Origin: Sordaria brevicollis
Lineage: Eukaryota; Ascomycota; Sordariomycetes; Sordariales; Sordariaceae
Length of the DNA: 64,000 nt
NCBI GenBank assembly: GCA_033439795.1
Contig: JAUTDP010000004.1
Span: forward strand, 2,604,001-2,668,000
Direction of reading: 5' to 3'
Positions 48,536 through 60,095 of the stretch are shown piece after piece. The notes below the pieces were generated by a model, which was not told the origin of the DNA, ran no database searches, and saw nothing but the letters and a program-made list of their open reading frames with translations. The translations under genes and the position numbers were made by a program. Positions within the stretch are counted from its first letter, which is position 1; every line of letters begins with the position of its first letter.

Positions 48536-49362
48536 GGCTTTGACCACTGATATGATGTGTTACCCTTATCCAGGCACAATGTCTGTTGAGTGTGGTTTCA
48601 CAGAGAATGACAGGGAGCGAATGAGCAGCATAAATACCGGCGAGACGTGTAACACAATGCTATCGAAGGTTTGGTCTCATGCTATCCACATCTAGAGAAA
48701 CAAAGATCCGGGGAAAGGGGTATGAAGAATGGGGGAAAGGGGTATGAAGAATGGGGGAAAGGGGTATGAAGAATGGGAAAATTACCAAACAGAGGTAGCC
48801 AACTGGGTAAGATGATGGCCAGGGGATGAAAGAAGAAGATGTGACGCGGAGCACCTACAGCTCATCTAGCTGACAGATTCAGTGGGTTCATGGAGCGAAG
48901 GATTCAGAGGTAGCCAAGGACCAATCAGATGCCTCGTTACTTGCCTACCGGTACTTGTATGCCATCGTCTATAGCGCTGTTGATAGTAGTGTTGCTGTGC
49001 CAGCGATTGGAGCCATGTTTACATGCCTCGTCAGGGGTCAATGGCACAGCTTATGTATTGCGATACCGAGTGGGCGACACGGAATTTCAGACTTAATCAC
49101 CCACCCTCACTGTATATGTGGACTTCGAAGCCAGAATAGAGCCTTAGGAGTCTCAGAAGATCGAGGGTTTACCTGCGTTATTAGGTCCAAAGCGGAAATG
49201 TCGCAAAGATGAAGTTTCGCCTGTCTGGAATTTGAATGCCTGAGACTAGATGCGATGATCAGTCTGAATCCAAAAGATCCCTTCTCGCCTTGTCATTCCG
49301 CTGTATCCGCTGATTTATGTCCAAATACTGGACAACTGCGACCACTATCTTACCGCCTTCGA
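48536..49362. other. Promoter of the HET gene
   Basis: This lies between the HET gene (start at 48535) and the 3' end of the R3H gene. No gene seen; it contains a short tandem repeat. Confidence 0.5.
48710..48774. repeat. 22-bp tandem repeat, three copies
   Basis: Three near-perfect copies of a GGGGGAAAGGGGTATGAAGA-like 22-bp unit, about 180-240 bp upstream of the HET gene start. Confidence 0.9.
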
Positions 49363-50880
49363 TCAGAACATCTCCCACAGAGGAGGTGGTATCAGCATCT
49401 GCCTTGTAGGTGCAGCCCGCCTTTTAGGACCGCTGCCGACCTGCTTCAGACCGATATACACCACCTTCCTCGCTGGGTTGGCAACCATGACCGACTTGGA
49501 GTCCAGTCCATAGTAGTCAGAGATCGAATGCGTGAGCCAACGTCTAGTAAGTCTTTGGTCAGTACACCATTCCCCAGCAACCGAAAGTCAGGCAACAGAT
49601 CAACATACTTGAAGGAGGCCCCGTTTTCGTTGTCGCCAAGAGTATCAAGCACCATCCTCGAGTCGGGCAACAGTTGAATACCATTCAAGTTCTGTGCGCC
49701 CTTCTCTGATGATGTGTTCTTGACCGATTGCTTGCTACCAGCAGCAGTAGCAGCAGCGGCAGCCGTCTTACGGCCAGTAAAGAGGATTTCCTCCTCGTCC
49801 GACCCAATCTCATCACTCTGGTTTCCACTTTCCCGAGATTTATGCTGCGGTTGCTGCTGCTGGTCCCTCTTAGCCGCCCCACGTTGCTGCTGAACAACAA
49901 ACTCCCTCACTGGTTCCTCTAGCACACGAAGCCAGGCCTTGACAGCAGGCGTCTTCTTAGCCGTTGCGCGCAAGTCCTTGGGAACCTTTCCGACATCTGC
50001 GCGCGTCTTGGCAACAGACGAAGAAACGACCAAGGAAATAGCAGTGGTCGCGCCGCCTGGCTGGTGGCTGGTGGCCGTAACGGTCTTCTTGCGATGCACA
50101 GCCCAGGCGGCCTTGCGCTCCTCGACGCGCTCACGAAGGCCCTTATCCCAGTATTGCGCGAGGTGGTAGGGGATGTTATCGTGGAGGGGATATGTCGGTC
50201 CGATTGCCCAATCCGAAGGCTGGGGCGGTTGTACGTTGGGAACACCGACTAGACGGTCTGTGAGGGAGAAGAACATGATTAGCTTCTCCTCATATTTTAA
50301 GAGCGCAGGCACATAGTGACAAAATGCGCAATCAAGGACGCCTGCAGTCCTGCCACCCAGCCCATCGAATGGATAAGGGGAGGAAGCATTTACCATTCTC
50401 CCAACGCCGCCGTTGCCTGCTACCCTCCTTGCCTTTCAGCAAAGCCTCGCGCCTCTTCATGCTGTCCCGGCGCGAAGGAGGTCGGCGCGGCGGGGTGACG
50501 TTTGCGGCATACACATCGTCACCATCGTCGAACACCACATTGCGCAACTTCATGGCGGGATCGGTCGGGCCTCCAGCTGCCGCAGCCGGTTCCCCGTGGA
50601 CGGGGCCGTCCAAGGGGATCGCGAGCGGGTGGCCGGCACCGCGCGCATTGTTGGCGATCCTCAAGGACTCGAGGGCAGCGACGGTCCATGCTTCGATATC
50701 GACGGCGGCGGTCGAGACATTCGAGATGGTCGACTGGTTGACAGGAACCGGAACCGGCTGAGGCGCAATGATGTCCGGTTCTTGATGAACAGGTTGCGGA
50801 TGTTGCGACGGCTCGTCATAATCGTAATCATCGTCGCTGTCGTGGTGGCCAACGGGCCCGGCGAGCTTGGTAATGGCCAT
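49363..50880 (-). CDS. R3H-domain protein with R3H-associated N-terminal region
   Basis: There are three exons: 50880-50394, 50257-49609 and 49543-49363. Introns are 136 nt (donor GTAAAT, acceptor CACAG) and 65 nt (donor GTATGT, branch TACTGAC, acceptor CTAG). Phases agree and give 438 residues. The R3H-associated motif RQRRRWENDRLVGVPN, followed by PSDWAIGPTYP and YHLAQYWDKGLRERVE, spans the first junction. The third exon completes an R3H domain: Arg380-x3-His384 in RWLTHSISDYYGL, then SVMVANPARKVVYIGL. R3H domains bind single-stranded nucleic acid. Reading through the second intron instead would end in unrelated sequence and lose the domain, so the short last exon is strongly supported. Its cellular role is unknown; RNA binding is inferred. 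Confidence 0.88.
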
Positions 50881-51772
50881 GATCGGGATCGGGATCGAAG
50901 TTGGCAGTCAGACAGAAAAGGTCTCTACCACAGTACGCAATGTACGGCTGGTCGCACCGGTGCTCTAGAAATAGTAAAAATATTTTTGAGCCCGTCAAGG
51001 TTCCCGATGTGGCGTTCTCCTATCGCCTCGCACCGCGTAAAGTGAATGGTTGACCTTCACCTATCGGACCTTGAAGATTGGCAGGACTGGAGCTTGCGGG
51101 GGGTGGGGGTCACCGGTTAACAATGAAAAGTGGGGATTGTGTGTATTGTAATAGCCCGTACTTGTAACAAAGACTAATGATTAATACAACCAAGAGGATG
51201 AACCAACCAGGCTGGTTTAAATAATTGAGTTGGATGTTGAAGAGATGAAAAGGTCGAATCCCTGATGTCTGGCCTCAATATCAACATTTGGGTAATGTGG
51301 TCGGTGACAGCCACGATTATCGAGGGCCAGAGAGAAGAAGGTAAGACTGGTAAATAGTGGTGTAAGTGGAAGGTGGCCCAGTAATCCGGTGGACAAGTAT
51401 GAAAAGAAAAAGGAAAGAGTTGGAGGAGAAGGCGTCAAGATATCTGGCCTTTCACTCGCATCACTTTCAAGGAGAGGAAATGGCATTGTAAGTCATCGCC
51501 GCGATGATTTCCTGTGTGACACGTTCCGATGATTCATACGGTGGCTATCCGGACAAGGGCTCCTCTAGCATCTTGCTGCCCTGAATAGACGACAAAACAA
51601 TTAATTGGATCAAACGCTAAACTGATTACCCATATGATAACTCCTCAAATTCGTCGACAACTAGTGCCATCATGTAAACGGCCATACTTTATAAGGAAAT
51701 AGAGAATACGTCCCCGGCATTAGACCGATTCCGATGCATCATTCTCCGACCAAATCATAACTGGGCTCCATC
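50881..51772. other. Intergenic region
   Basis: This holds the promoter of the R3H gene and the 3' flank of the PQ-loop gene. No gene seen. Confidence 0.5.
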
Positions 51773-52895
51773 CTACCTCGAGCCCGAGTTGCCGATCCCG
51801 CCTGACTTGAGCAACGGCGTAGTCTCAGCAGCAGCCTCGCTATCTTGCCTGTCCATAATAGCCTGCAACTGCTCCTGGTTATTCGCATAGTGCTCAGGAT
51901 GTCCGGAAAACCGACCCGGCGTTTCGTCATCGAAGCCATTAGGATACAAATGCGAAGGCGCCTGGCTGCTATGGAGCGGCGTCTTAGACAGCTCCTTGCG
52001 CGCCTGGATCTCGTAGTAGATGGCCATGTAAAGCAGCAAGCCTTGCATGGTCGCGGTCAAGACGAAGATGCCCCATGAGCTCCATCCTGCCCATCCTAGC
52101 CGTGCAAACAGGCTGCCTGCAAAGACGAACCCGCCGGGAGTTTGGATGCACATCATTGGAATGCTCAGGCTGCCGACGTGCTTGAGATGGTAAGTGGTCC
52201 AGATCTGAGGAATGTACTGGACGGCGGCTAATAGGGCGGCCATGACGCCGAGCACGTTGGCCCAGATGGCGAGCTTATCGTGGGCAATGGTGCTCAGGAT
52301 GCCCGTGACGACGATAACTCCCAGACCGTGCAGCAAGGTAAGAGATGCCACCAGTAGAGCCGTCTGCCACCTAGGCTGTTCTTCGACGAGCGCCTCATTG
52401 TCGGGATCCTCCACGGGGTTGTATCGGAAGAAGACCAAGAAGAGAACAAAGCTGGAGGGTAAATGTTAGCAAGGTCCATCGCAACGTCGTTAAAGAGCCA
52501 CTTACATGAAAGTGAAGCATATCCACTGAACTCCCAGTTGGGCGATACCAAGTAGACCAGCTACGCAATGGAAGGTCTCAACTTCCTTGCAGCAAGCAAT
52601 ATCCTGGCGAGATTTAGGCAGCAGCAGGATGTTTGCAAACGCAGACGTTGCCGATGTTGTCCCTAGCAAAACAAAGTATGGCGATATCCCTTCCGACGTC
52701 CCTCTCGAGATGATACGGGCATGTTGTGGAAGGTAGCTGATGAGCATGCCAATGACAATGACACTATAGAGGTCAGTCTTTCATCGCTTTCTGCGAATGC
52801 TTCCACGTCTATGTGACTTACATGGACACTATTAAGTTGACCACGCTTATTTCACGGAGGTCCTGGCAGACGTCCCCCTGCAGGAAGGACTCCAT
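51773..52895 (-). CDS. PQ-loop repeat membrane protein
   Basis: Exons are 52895-52822, 52763-52506 and 52450-51773, with introns of 58 and 55 nt (donors GTAAGT in both). The product is about 336 residues with seven predicted membrane spans. Two PQ-loop motifs are visible: YLPQHARIISRGTSEGISPY near the start and YIPQIWTTYHLKHVGSLSIP in the second half. The C-terminus is hydrophilic with TTPLLK, a possible vacuolar dileucine sorting signal. PQ-loop proteins export small molecules, such as cationic amino acids or cystine, from vacuoles and lysosomes; the substrate here is unknown. The first intron is in phase. At the second, the splice leaves a one-base frame difference, as if one T were missing at about 52437-52442 (expected VLFLVFFRY). 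This is either a sequencing error or a real frameshift. Confidence 0.78.
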
Positions 52896-53470
52896 GGTCG
52901 GCGCTCGTTGTTTCGATGAATGGGTTTATCCGGATTTCTGTCAATAATTCTTTGAAACTGAGTCAAACACAGGCGATCCAGTCGCAAAGAGCCGTCCCAA
53001 GTCGTCGAGGTAAGACGGTATCAATAATGGTATCGGATCCGAGAGTGGAACTGCGGAGACGGTATCGTTGGGTTTAAGTCGTCGTGATCTCGACTATCTG
53101 GCGTAGTCGCAGCGCAGAAATTTCGTTAGTGTCGGGAGCTATTCCCGCTCCAAAATGGAGGCTGCGATGATTCTTTATGTCGTCCAAAGTCAAATGATAG
53201 AAGTCGGTGTGGTGTTCGGGAGGAAGATGGACAACGCGCCCGCGATCGTCATCCCGTCAGGCGGAAGCAGCTCCCCCATGCATGCCAAGCCTGAGGTGGT
53301 CAAAGTCTCAAAGAGGTCCTCACTGTAGCGACGTTGAAACCGGGGTAAGCTTCAGTTGCCTGCCGCGGCCTGTGCGCTAGTGCCGCAGAATAATGGGTCA
53401 CCCGGTCAACTAACGGATCTGTTATGGAAGTAGGTGAATAGAAGTACCTTTACGCCATATTTTGGCCCAC
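52896..53470. other. Upstream flank of the PQ-loop gene
   Basis: Normal-composition promoter and leader sequence up to the TIR element; no gene seen. Confidence 0.5.
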
Positions 53471-53472
53471 CA

Positions 53473-53540
53473 TTCCCGAACTCAAACACCTTGACAGTCT
53501 TGGCGTGAGGGGGTGTGTGCACACCGCACACAACTACACA
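53473..53540 (+). repeat. Left terminal inverted repeat of the unclassified element
   Basis: Pairs with 57860-57925. It contains GGCGTGAGGGGGTGTG and the near-palindrome GGTGTGTGCACACC at 53512-53525. Confidence 0.88.
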
Positions 53541-56500
53541 ACCTCGTAAAAATCGTAAATCTTATTCGTTTTCAACCGTTTCTATACAGAATCGAAGCCT
53601 AATAACCACATTTTCATTACAAAAAGTAAATAAATAATATCACTATTATTATTAAATATCTTTATTATTTTTTTTATTATAATACTATTTAAATCTATCT
53701 TTAGAACCCAATTTAAAAAGCGTATTCGTCGCGGTAGTACTACTTCGGTCTATTTTAATAAAGATTAGGTTAATCCTAGAACCCCGTTAATTTTATAACG
53801 TATTTCTACCCGCTTTAAAAAGAAGAATCGTATTCTAATTAAAGTAGAGGAGGTTATTGTTAATTTATTTAAAATTAAGAATAAAGTTGCTCTTAAGAAG
53901 AGAGCTGCGTCTAAGAAGAAAACCGCGCCTAAGAAGAAAACCACGCCCAAAAAGCCTATTACTATTAAAAAAGGGAAAGAGAAGGCTTAGGACCCTACTT
54001 TAGAATTAAAAGTCGAAACCGATAGCGATTTATTACCTTCCTCCCCCCTTAAGGTAGTTAACGAATTTATCGAGGTTTTTAACGGTATTAATAATATTTC
54101 CGATTTCGACGACGAAGACGAATAGGATTAAAAGCTCTTTATCCGTTTAATATTTATTAAGAATACTTTTAATATTTCGTTCGTTTATTTTAGTAATAAA
54201 GACGTCGATTTAATTTTGTTAATTAAATAGATTATAACCCTTCCTTCGATTATAAATCGGCGTTGTAAGGCTGTAATCTTTACTACGCTTACTTACCTGC
54301 TAATTATATAAGTAGAGTTTATAATTATTAGGTCCTATTTTATTAATTCCTGTAATAAACCTCTTACTATTTTAGATTGCAATATATATAAAGAGGTAGA
54401 GGTCGAATAAGAGAGGGGGAAGCTCTATTTATAATATTTTAGTATTAATTTATTCGGCGAGATTTTATTAATATAGAAAAGGTATATATAGGAAGTTATT
54501 AATAATAATATAGCCGTTAATACGAAATTTCAAATCGTATTATATAATGTTATATATAACGTTATTATTTATAATAATAATAATAGGAACCGCGTTATAA
54601 TTTATAATTATAATATAGCGGGTAATTAATTTTTTAATAAATATATTAAATTCGATTATAATTTTATTATAAAAACGTACTTTTATTATAACCGCTAATA
54701 TAATATTTTTACTATTACCTTCAAATTTCGCTTAATCGAATTGTTTATTAATTTTATATAATTATTAATATTTTTTATTCCCTTTATAATCGACCTATTA
54801 ATACCTATTCCCTCTTACGGCCTTATAAACTTATTCGTAATTATATAAACGGTTATTCCTATTATTTAAATATTTCGAATTTCGCGTACTCCCGGTAGCG
54901 GTATTAAGGATAAAGGGATAAGTAAGCGGATTACGACGAATACTATATTAGAAGAAATTATTAAAGTAGAGAAAGAGGATAAAAAGGAAGAAGCGCGTAT
55001 TAATAAAAAGTTACGTAATTTAACGTTTCGAAACCTTTATAATTCGTAAAGGTATATATTAAATTTTAAATATAGAAATTATAATAAAGTTATTGAATAT
55101 TAATTATATTATTTTATAAATAAGAATAAAACCTATTACGATTTCTCCTTTATATAAATTAGTAAATAGGTATATACTATTTAATAATAAAAGGCTACGC
55201 CTATTAATTTATTAAAGGATATATTACGGGAAATAATTAATAAAAACGCCGCCGACGAAGGTAATAATAGTAGCGGTAATAACGCTAGCGTAATAAAATT
55301 TCGAAAATATAACGGGGGTATTAATATTAATATTATTAATAATATAAATAGCGGTAATAATAATATTTATATAAAAATATTAGGCCTTTTATAAGCGGCG
55401 TTAAAGGAATTTAAAAATCCCCCTTAATATAGTAAATAATATTTTTACCCTCCTCCCTACCCTTACCCGCCAATACTACTATTTTATACCTATAATTACT
55501 ATTTCGCCCCCCCTCCTCCTCCTCTATTAATATATATAATTAATAATTCTATAGCTATTAAATTTATTATTAGCGCTATATTTATAATTACCGCTAATAT
55601 TAACCGTTTCCCTCCAACGTTTCTTCTACTTAGTAGAGCAATAACCGTCGAATCTATAAATATTATATTTGAATATTTTACAACTATATTTTATAGGGAG
55701 CCTATTAACCGCGTAATTTTAGCGGTAAGGCGCGCCGTAATTAACCTACTACCTTTATTATATATTAATATACGCGTACCTTCTATTTCTCTATTTATAA
55801 TATACTTAGCGCTATTATTAATTATACCGCCTTTTATTACTAACGATAATAATAAAATTATTAATAATATATACCCACCGGTACTATTATTACCGCTATT
55901 TTTTACGCCGTTTAGCCGTATTATAAAAGAATTTATTATAGAATTTTTTAAATCGTTTTACCGAATATATTATATTAAATATATATTAAAAATAATATTA
56001 ATATATAAAGTATTAATAGAATTATAAGAGAAGTTATAATATTTATAATCGCCGTACGATTTATTAATATTAAAAGACTAATCGGTAGAATAATATATAG
56101 TACTAAAGTTTTTTCCTACGTTATATTCTACCTTTAAAAATAAAATTAAAGATTTCTTTAAAGAGGAATACGCTACATTAATTATTTAAATAAACTTTTA
56201 TAATATATCCCCCAATCCTATTATAATATATAATTAATTAATATAACGTTTTAAATATTTAATTTAGCTATTTATTACGTATTATTAGCACCGATACAAC
56301 TATATTCGAATATAGGGTGGTTAAAGCCCTTACTTCTATAGTTAGTAATATTATTATTAATAATATTAACGATTACAACCGATAATATTTCGAATCGAAT
56401 TATAGCGAAAGAGGGGGGTTTCTAATAATTTAATATTATTATATAAATAATTATTAATTTTAATTCTAATACTAATTTTAATACTCTTTAGTACTCTAAT

Positions 56501-57859
56501 ACCTTTTTAAATATTCGATATTATAATATAATAAAACGTATATATACTCCCTCCCTCTTATTCTCCCTCCTACTTCCGCTTAATTATAATACCTATTTCC
56601 CTATACTCTACCAATTTAGTAATATATATTTACTTATAATCTTTATTATTATCGATTCTATCTATTATTAATTTCGCGTTTTTATAATAGCTACGGATTT
56701 ACAATATATACGCACCTATATCGAGCGTTACCTTCTTTAAAAAATTTATAAAATTTGCGTCCGGTATATTATTACTACCCTTATTACGGTATACCCGTTT
56801 AAATTACTATTTAAAATTATTAAAATATACTTTAATAAAGTTAAATTCGGGGGAATATAACGGTAAATACTATAATAAAATACCCTTTTAAATATACGCC
56901 TATTAGAATTCGATTCGAAGATACTACCTAACGTTATTTATTATTAAAATACTATTACGCCCGGGAAAAGGATTTATTTTTAATAATACCCTTTTTACTA
57001 TCTAATCCTAAAATTTAGTAAAATTTATTATACTTTAGAATATTAATAAATTGAATATATTATTAATATTAATAGCGGGGAAGAAATAATACCGCCTATT
57101 CCTTTTAAACCGGTTAAAGACTATTATAATAGCGCCTTTAAGCGCCTAATTAATATAACGAATTTTATCCCTTCGATTTATACTAAATTCGTTATAAAAA
57201 ACGAATATTTTTATAATAAATAACGATATTTTATTAAACTAATTTATAATTAATATAGGGGATTATTATATTACTTTTATATAGAGTCTTTTTTTCTTCT
57301 ATTTATACTATTGTAAATACCTTCGTATAATCTCCTTCGAAATATAAACGTCGTATTCGTCGGCTAAAAAGGTACAAATTTTATTGAAATATAAATCGGG
57401 CTTTACAATAAAAAGCTCTATAACCTTCTATATATATTATTAATATAGTATTTACTAAGTGGGCAATATTATTATATATATTTTAAGCGCCTATATTAGA
57501 AATTTTTTAATATTCTATAATATTTTAGCTAGTATAATATACTTACTAATATTTACTAAATTTCGTTTATACCTCTAAGCAATTTTTATAAATATATTAA
57601 CCATTATAGCGATTTTATTTGAATATTCGCTATTTACTAATATTACGTTAATTAACGCCTTTTAATTAGCATTTAAATAGCGAACTATATCGATTATAAT
57701 CGAAAATTGAATAAAAGACAACGTAAATACTAAAGATCAATAAAAGTAATATTACCGTATCGATATATCGATTTTTTATAGTAATTGTAGCTAGTTTTCG
57801 ATGGTAGACGATTTATTTTGGTTGTGTAAATGATAAAAAACGATTAAATGGCCAAAAAG

Positions 57860-57925
57860 TGTAATTGTATGCGGTGTGTACACACCCCCTCACGCCAAGA
57901 CTATTAAGGTATTTGAGTTCGGGAA
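57860..57925 (-). repeat. Right terminal inverted repeat of the unclassified element
   Basis: Reverse complement of the left end, differing mostly by RIP-type transitions. It contains a perfect palindrome GGTGTGTACACACC at 57873-57886. Confidence 0.88.
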
Positions 57926-58250
57926 CAGTACCCTTAGGATAAAGTATACTTAACATCAGCCCTACATGAGGATTGTTTGCTCAACTTGAAGCTTCTTTGC
58001 CCTTTTCCACTTGGACGTCGTCAGTCACTTACTCGAAATCACCGCTTCACCCAACCATTTACGGTTTCCTTCAATGATATGGGTCAATGATACGGTTATC
58101 GAAATAATAATCCCGAATTCGCATTAGAAGAGCTCCTACGGACGAACTCGTGTCCCTCAAAAAGCATACCAGCCAGAGTAAACACTGCTCCAGAGTTGCA
58201 AACATCGACATCATATCACCACTTACACCACACTTGGGCAAGAAGCAGCG
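57926..58250. other. Promoter of the WD-repeat gene
   Basis: Normal-composition sequence right of the TIR element; no gene seen. Confidence 0.45.
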
Positions 58251-59853
58251 ATGGATATTCCGAAACCCTCTTTAAACCTCGTGGCCACGTCCACAAATCC
58301 AGATGGCCTTCTCCCACCAATACCTAGAAAGCATACAAAAGAATCACAGTTTTCTGGTCAAACAGACTCATTCTTCAAGAGTGCCCAATGGCAGGTTCCC
58401 CCACTTCCCACTCACAATTCTCAACAATGCTAACAAGCCCCACAGGTCCGCAGACGGCACAACCCTCTTCACCTCCTCCTCCTCCAACCGCATCAACACC
58501 TTCGTCCTCCCCTCCGACCTCCTCTCCTCTTCTTCTCAGGACGATGACTGTCGAGGGCCGCTCACCCTCACACCCCAAGGCACTTTAGTTCTACCCGAAC
58601 CATCAGCAGCCATCGCTTCCTGCCCATACTTCGCCCTCGAACACCCCTCAACCCAATGTCTCCTAACAGCCAGCACCGACCATCCAATACACTTACATCA
58701 CGCTTTCCCTCAACCACTTTCACCGGAGAACGAGTTTGATGCCTCAATTTACAAACAACCACCCCCCCTCGCCACATTCCGCCTCATCCACTCCGAAACC
58801 GAGCGCTACACACCCATCACTTCGTTGCTTTGGTCTTTTCCCGGTACTCACTTCCTAGCGGGATCCACCAACTGTCTATCGCTATTCGACGTCTCCCGCC
58901 CTGATCTCGGTCTATCCGATGTTCCCCTGCTCACAATCAAAACGACCTCTTCCAAAGGCCGATCAAACAACGGAGCTCCCACCGTAGGGATGAAAGGCAC
59001 GGTGTCAGCGCTGGCGATGCAACCACTCAGTCACTCCGATTACGGCAACGCGGGGAGCATAGTAGCAGCGGGGACATGGACTCGCAACATGGGTCTGTTC
59101 GACCTGCACAGGGCAGGAGCGTGCGTGGCAACGTGGAACGTCAGCCAAGCTGCTACCTTGGCCAAAATCGGCGGAAGGGGCGTGTTGCAGACTATTTGGA
59201 GTCCCTGTGGACGGTACCTGGTGGTTAACGAGCGCGAATCGGCGGGGATGTTGGTGTATGATGTGCGTGGCACGCATCGACTTCTGGCGTGTTTGGGGGG
59301 CAGGGATGGGGAGACGAATCAAAGACTCAGTTGTGATGTGTTTCCGGGTACGAATGCGGAGTTGGGTGGGTTTGAGGTGTGGGCTGGAACAAAAGATGGG
59401 AAGGTGGTGGTTTGGGAAGGGGTGGGGATGGCAGAAGGGATGCAGGAGAGGAGTTATGATTTTGATGTTACTGAGAAGAGAGAGACGGCAGTGGGTGGCA
59501 CGGCGATGCATTTGAGCGGGTCGGTGGTGGCTACTTGTTCGGGGAGTTGGAAGTTTCCTGATGATGAGGATGAGAGTTCTGATTCGGAATCGGAACTGGA
59601 ATCGGGATCGGAGTCTGGCTCTGGCTCTGAGGACGATTCCGAGGACGATTCCGAGGACGACGAGTCTAACAGCTCTAGCAGTGAGAGCAGCTCTGAAGAA
59701 GAGGGAAGAAGGACAATCCAGCAACGACGAAGCAGACCCAGGCCACCTCCGGCGGTTGTCGAAGAAACCAGTCTCAAGGTCTGGAGTATCACTGCATGTA
59801 ACGCGGCCGAGAGCGGTCATCAGGAGGAGGTTAACGAGCCCTACGAGACCTGA
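58251..59853 (+). CDS. WRAP53/TCAB1-like WD-repeat protein
   Basis: The main exon encodes a WD-type propeller: CPYFALEHPSTQCLLTASTD, HPIHLHHAF, ITSLLWSFPGTHFLAGSTN, LSLFDVSRP and GRYLVVNERES. The order resembles the telomerase Cajal-body protein WRAP53/TCAB1 and its fungal relatives. An acidic Ser/Asp/Glu-rich insert (about 59560-59700) lies near the C-terminus before a last strand, SLKVWSIT. The 5' end appears to be a short exon starting at 58251 that supplies DSFFKSAQW, joined to SADGTTLFTSS by an intron of about 51 nt (58395-58445, branch GCTAAC, acceptor CACAG). That join is out of frame by one base. Without the intron, translation could start at 58303, but the N-terminus would then lack the conserved block. 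Role in small RNA or RNP handling is inferred. Confidence 0.75.
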
Positions 59854-60095
59854 GCTTGCGAAGCAATGGCGCTAGAGAGACACAGTTTATTGGTATGTCA
59901 CCACTTCGGTCCCTTGATCCTTCATTTTTATTTCTCTCTTCTATGTCTCGTGAAGCTGAATTGCTGGCTAGCTCCTTTGCGGCACGTCGTATTTGGAGCC
60001 GATGTCACGAAAGACAGCCCGTTTTTGCATCTCTGCATTATGAACATCCAGCGCATGTGAGTGTCCTCGTCTTTCACGTCAGCCATATTCCTTCA

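Larger units (their letters stand above)
53473..57925. mobile_element. RIP-decayed 4.45-kb TIR element, class unknown
   Basis: The ends are inverted copies of each other over more than 60 bp (TTCCCGAACTCAAA... and its complement). The interior is AT-rich and nearly free of CA/TG. Beyond the ends the only shared bases are CA (53471-53472 and 57926-57927), so target duplication is uncertain. On the plus strand one frame stays in register from about 53886 to at least 56200, judged from landmarks: KKKTAPKKKTTPKK, FDDEDE, RTPGSG, PPPYPYPP and IKDFFKEEYA. Its stops look like RIP products. The decayed protein is Lys-rich, then acidic, then Pro-rich, and does not resemble a DDE transposase. A second possible gene may lie at 56.5-57.8 kb, but I could not assign it. 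Confidence 0.75.

Noticed and set aside
53765..53950. Phe/Leu-rich minus-strand frame at the left of the unclassified element
   Set aside because: It is the complement of the Lys-rich plus-strand frame.
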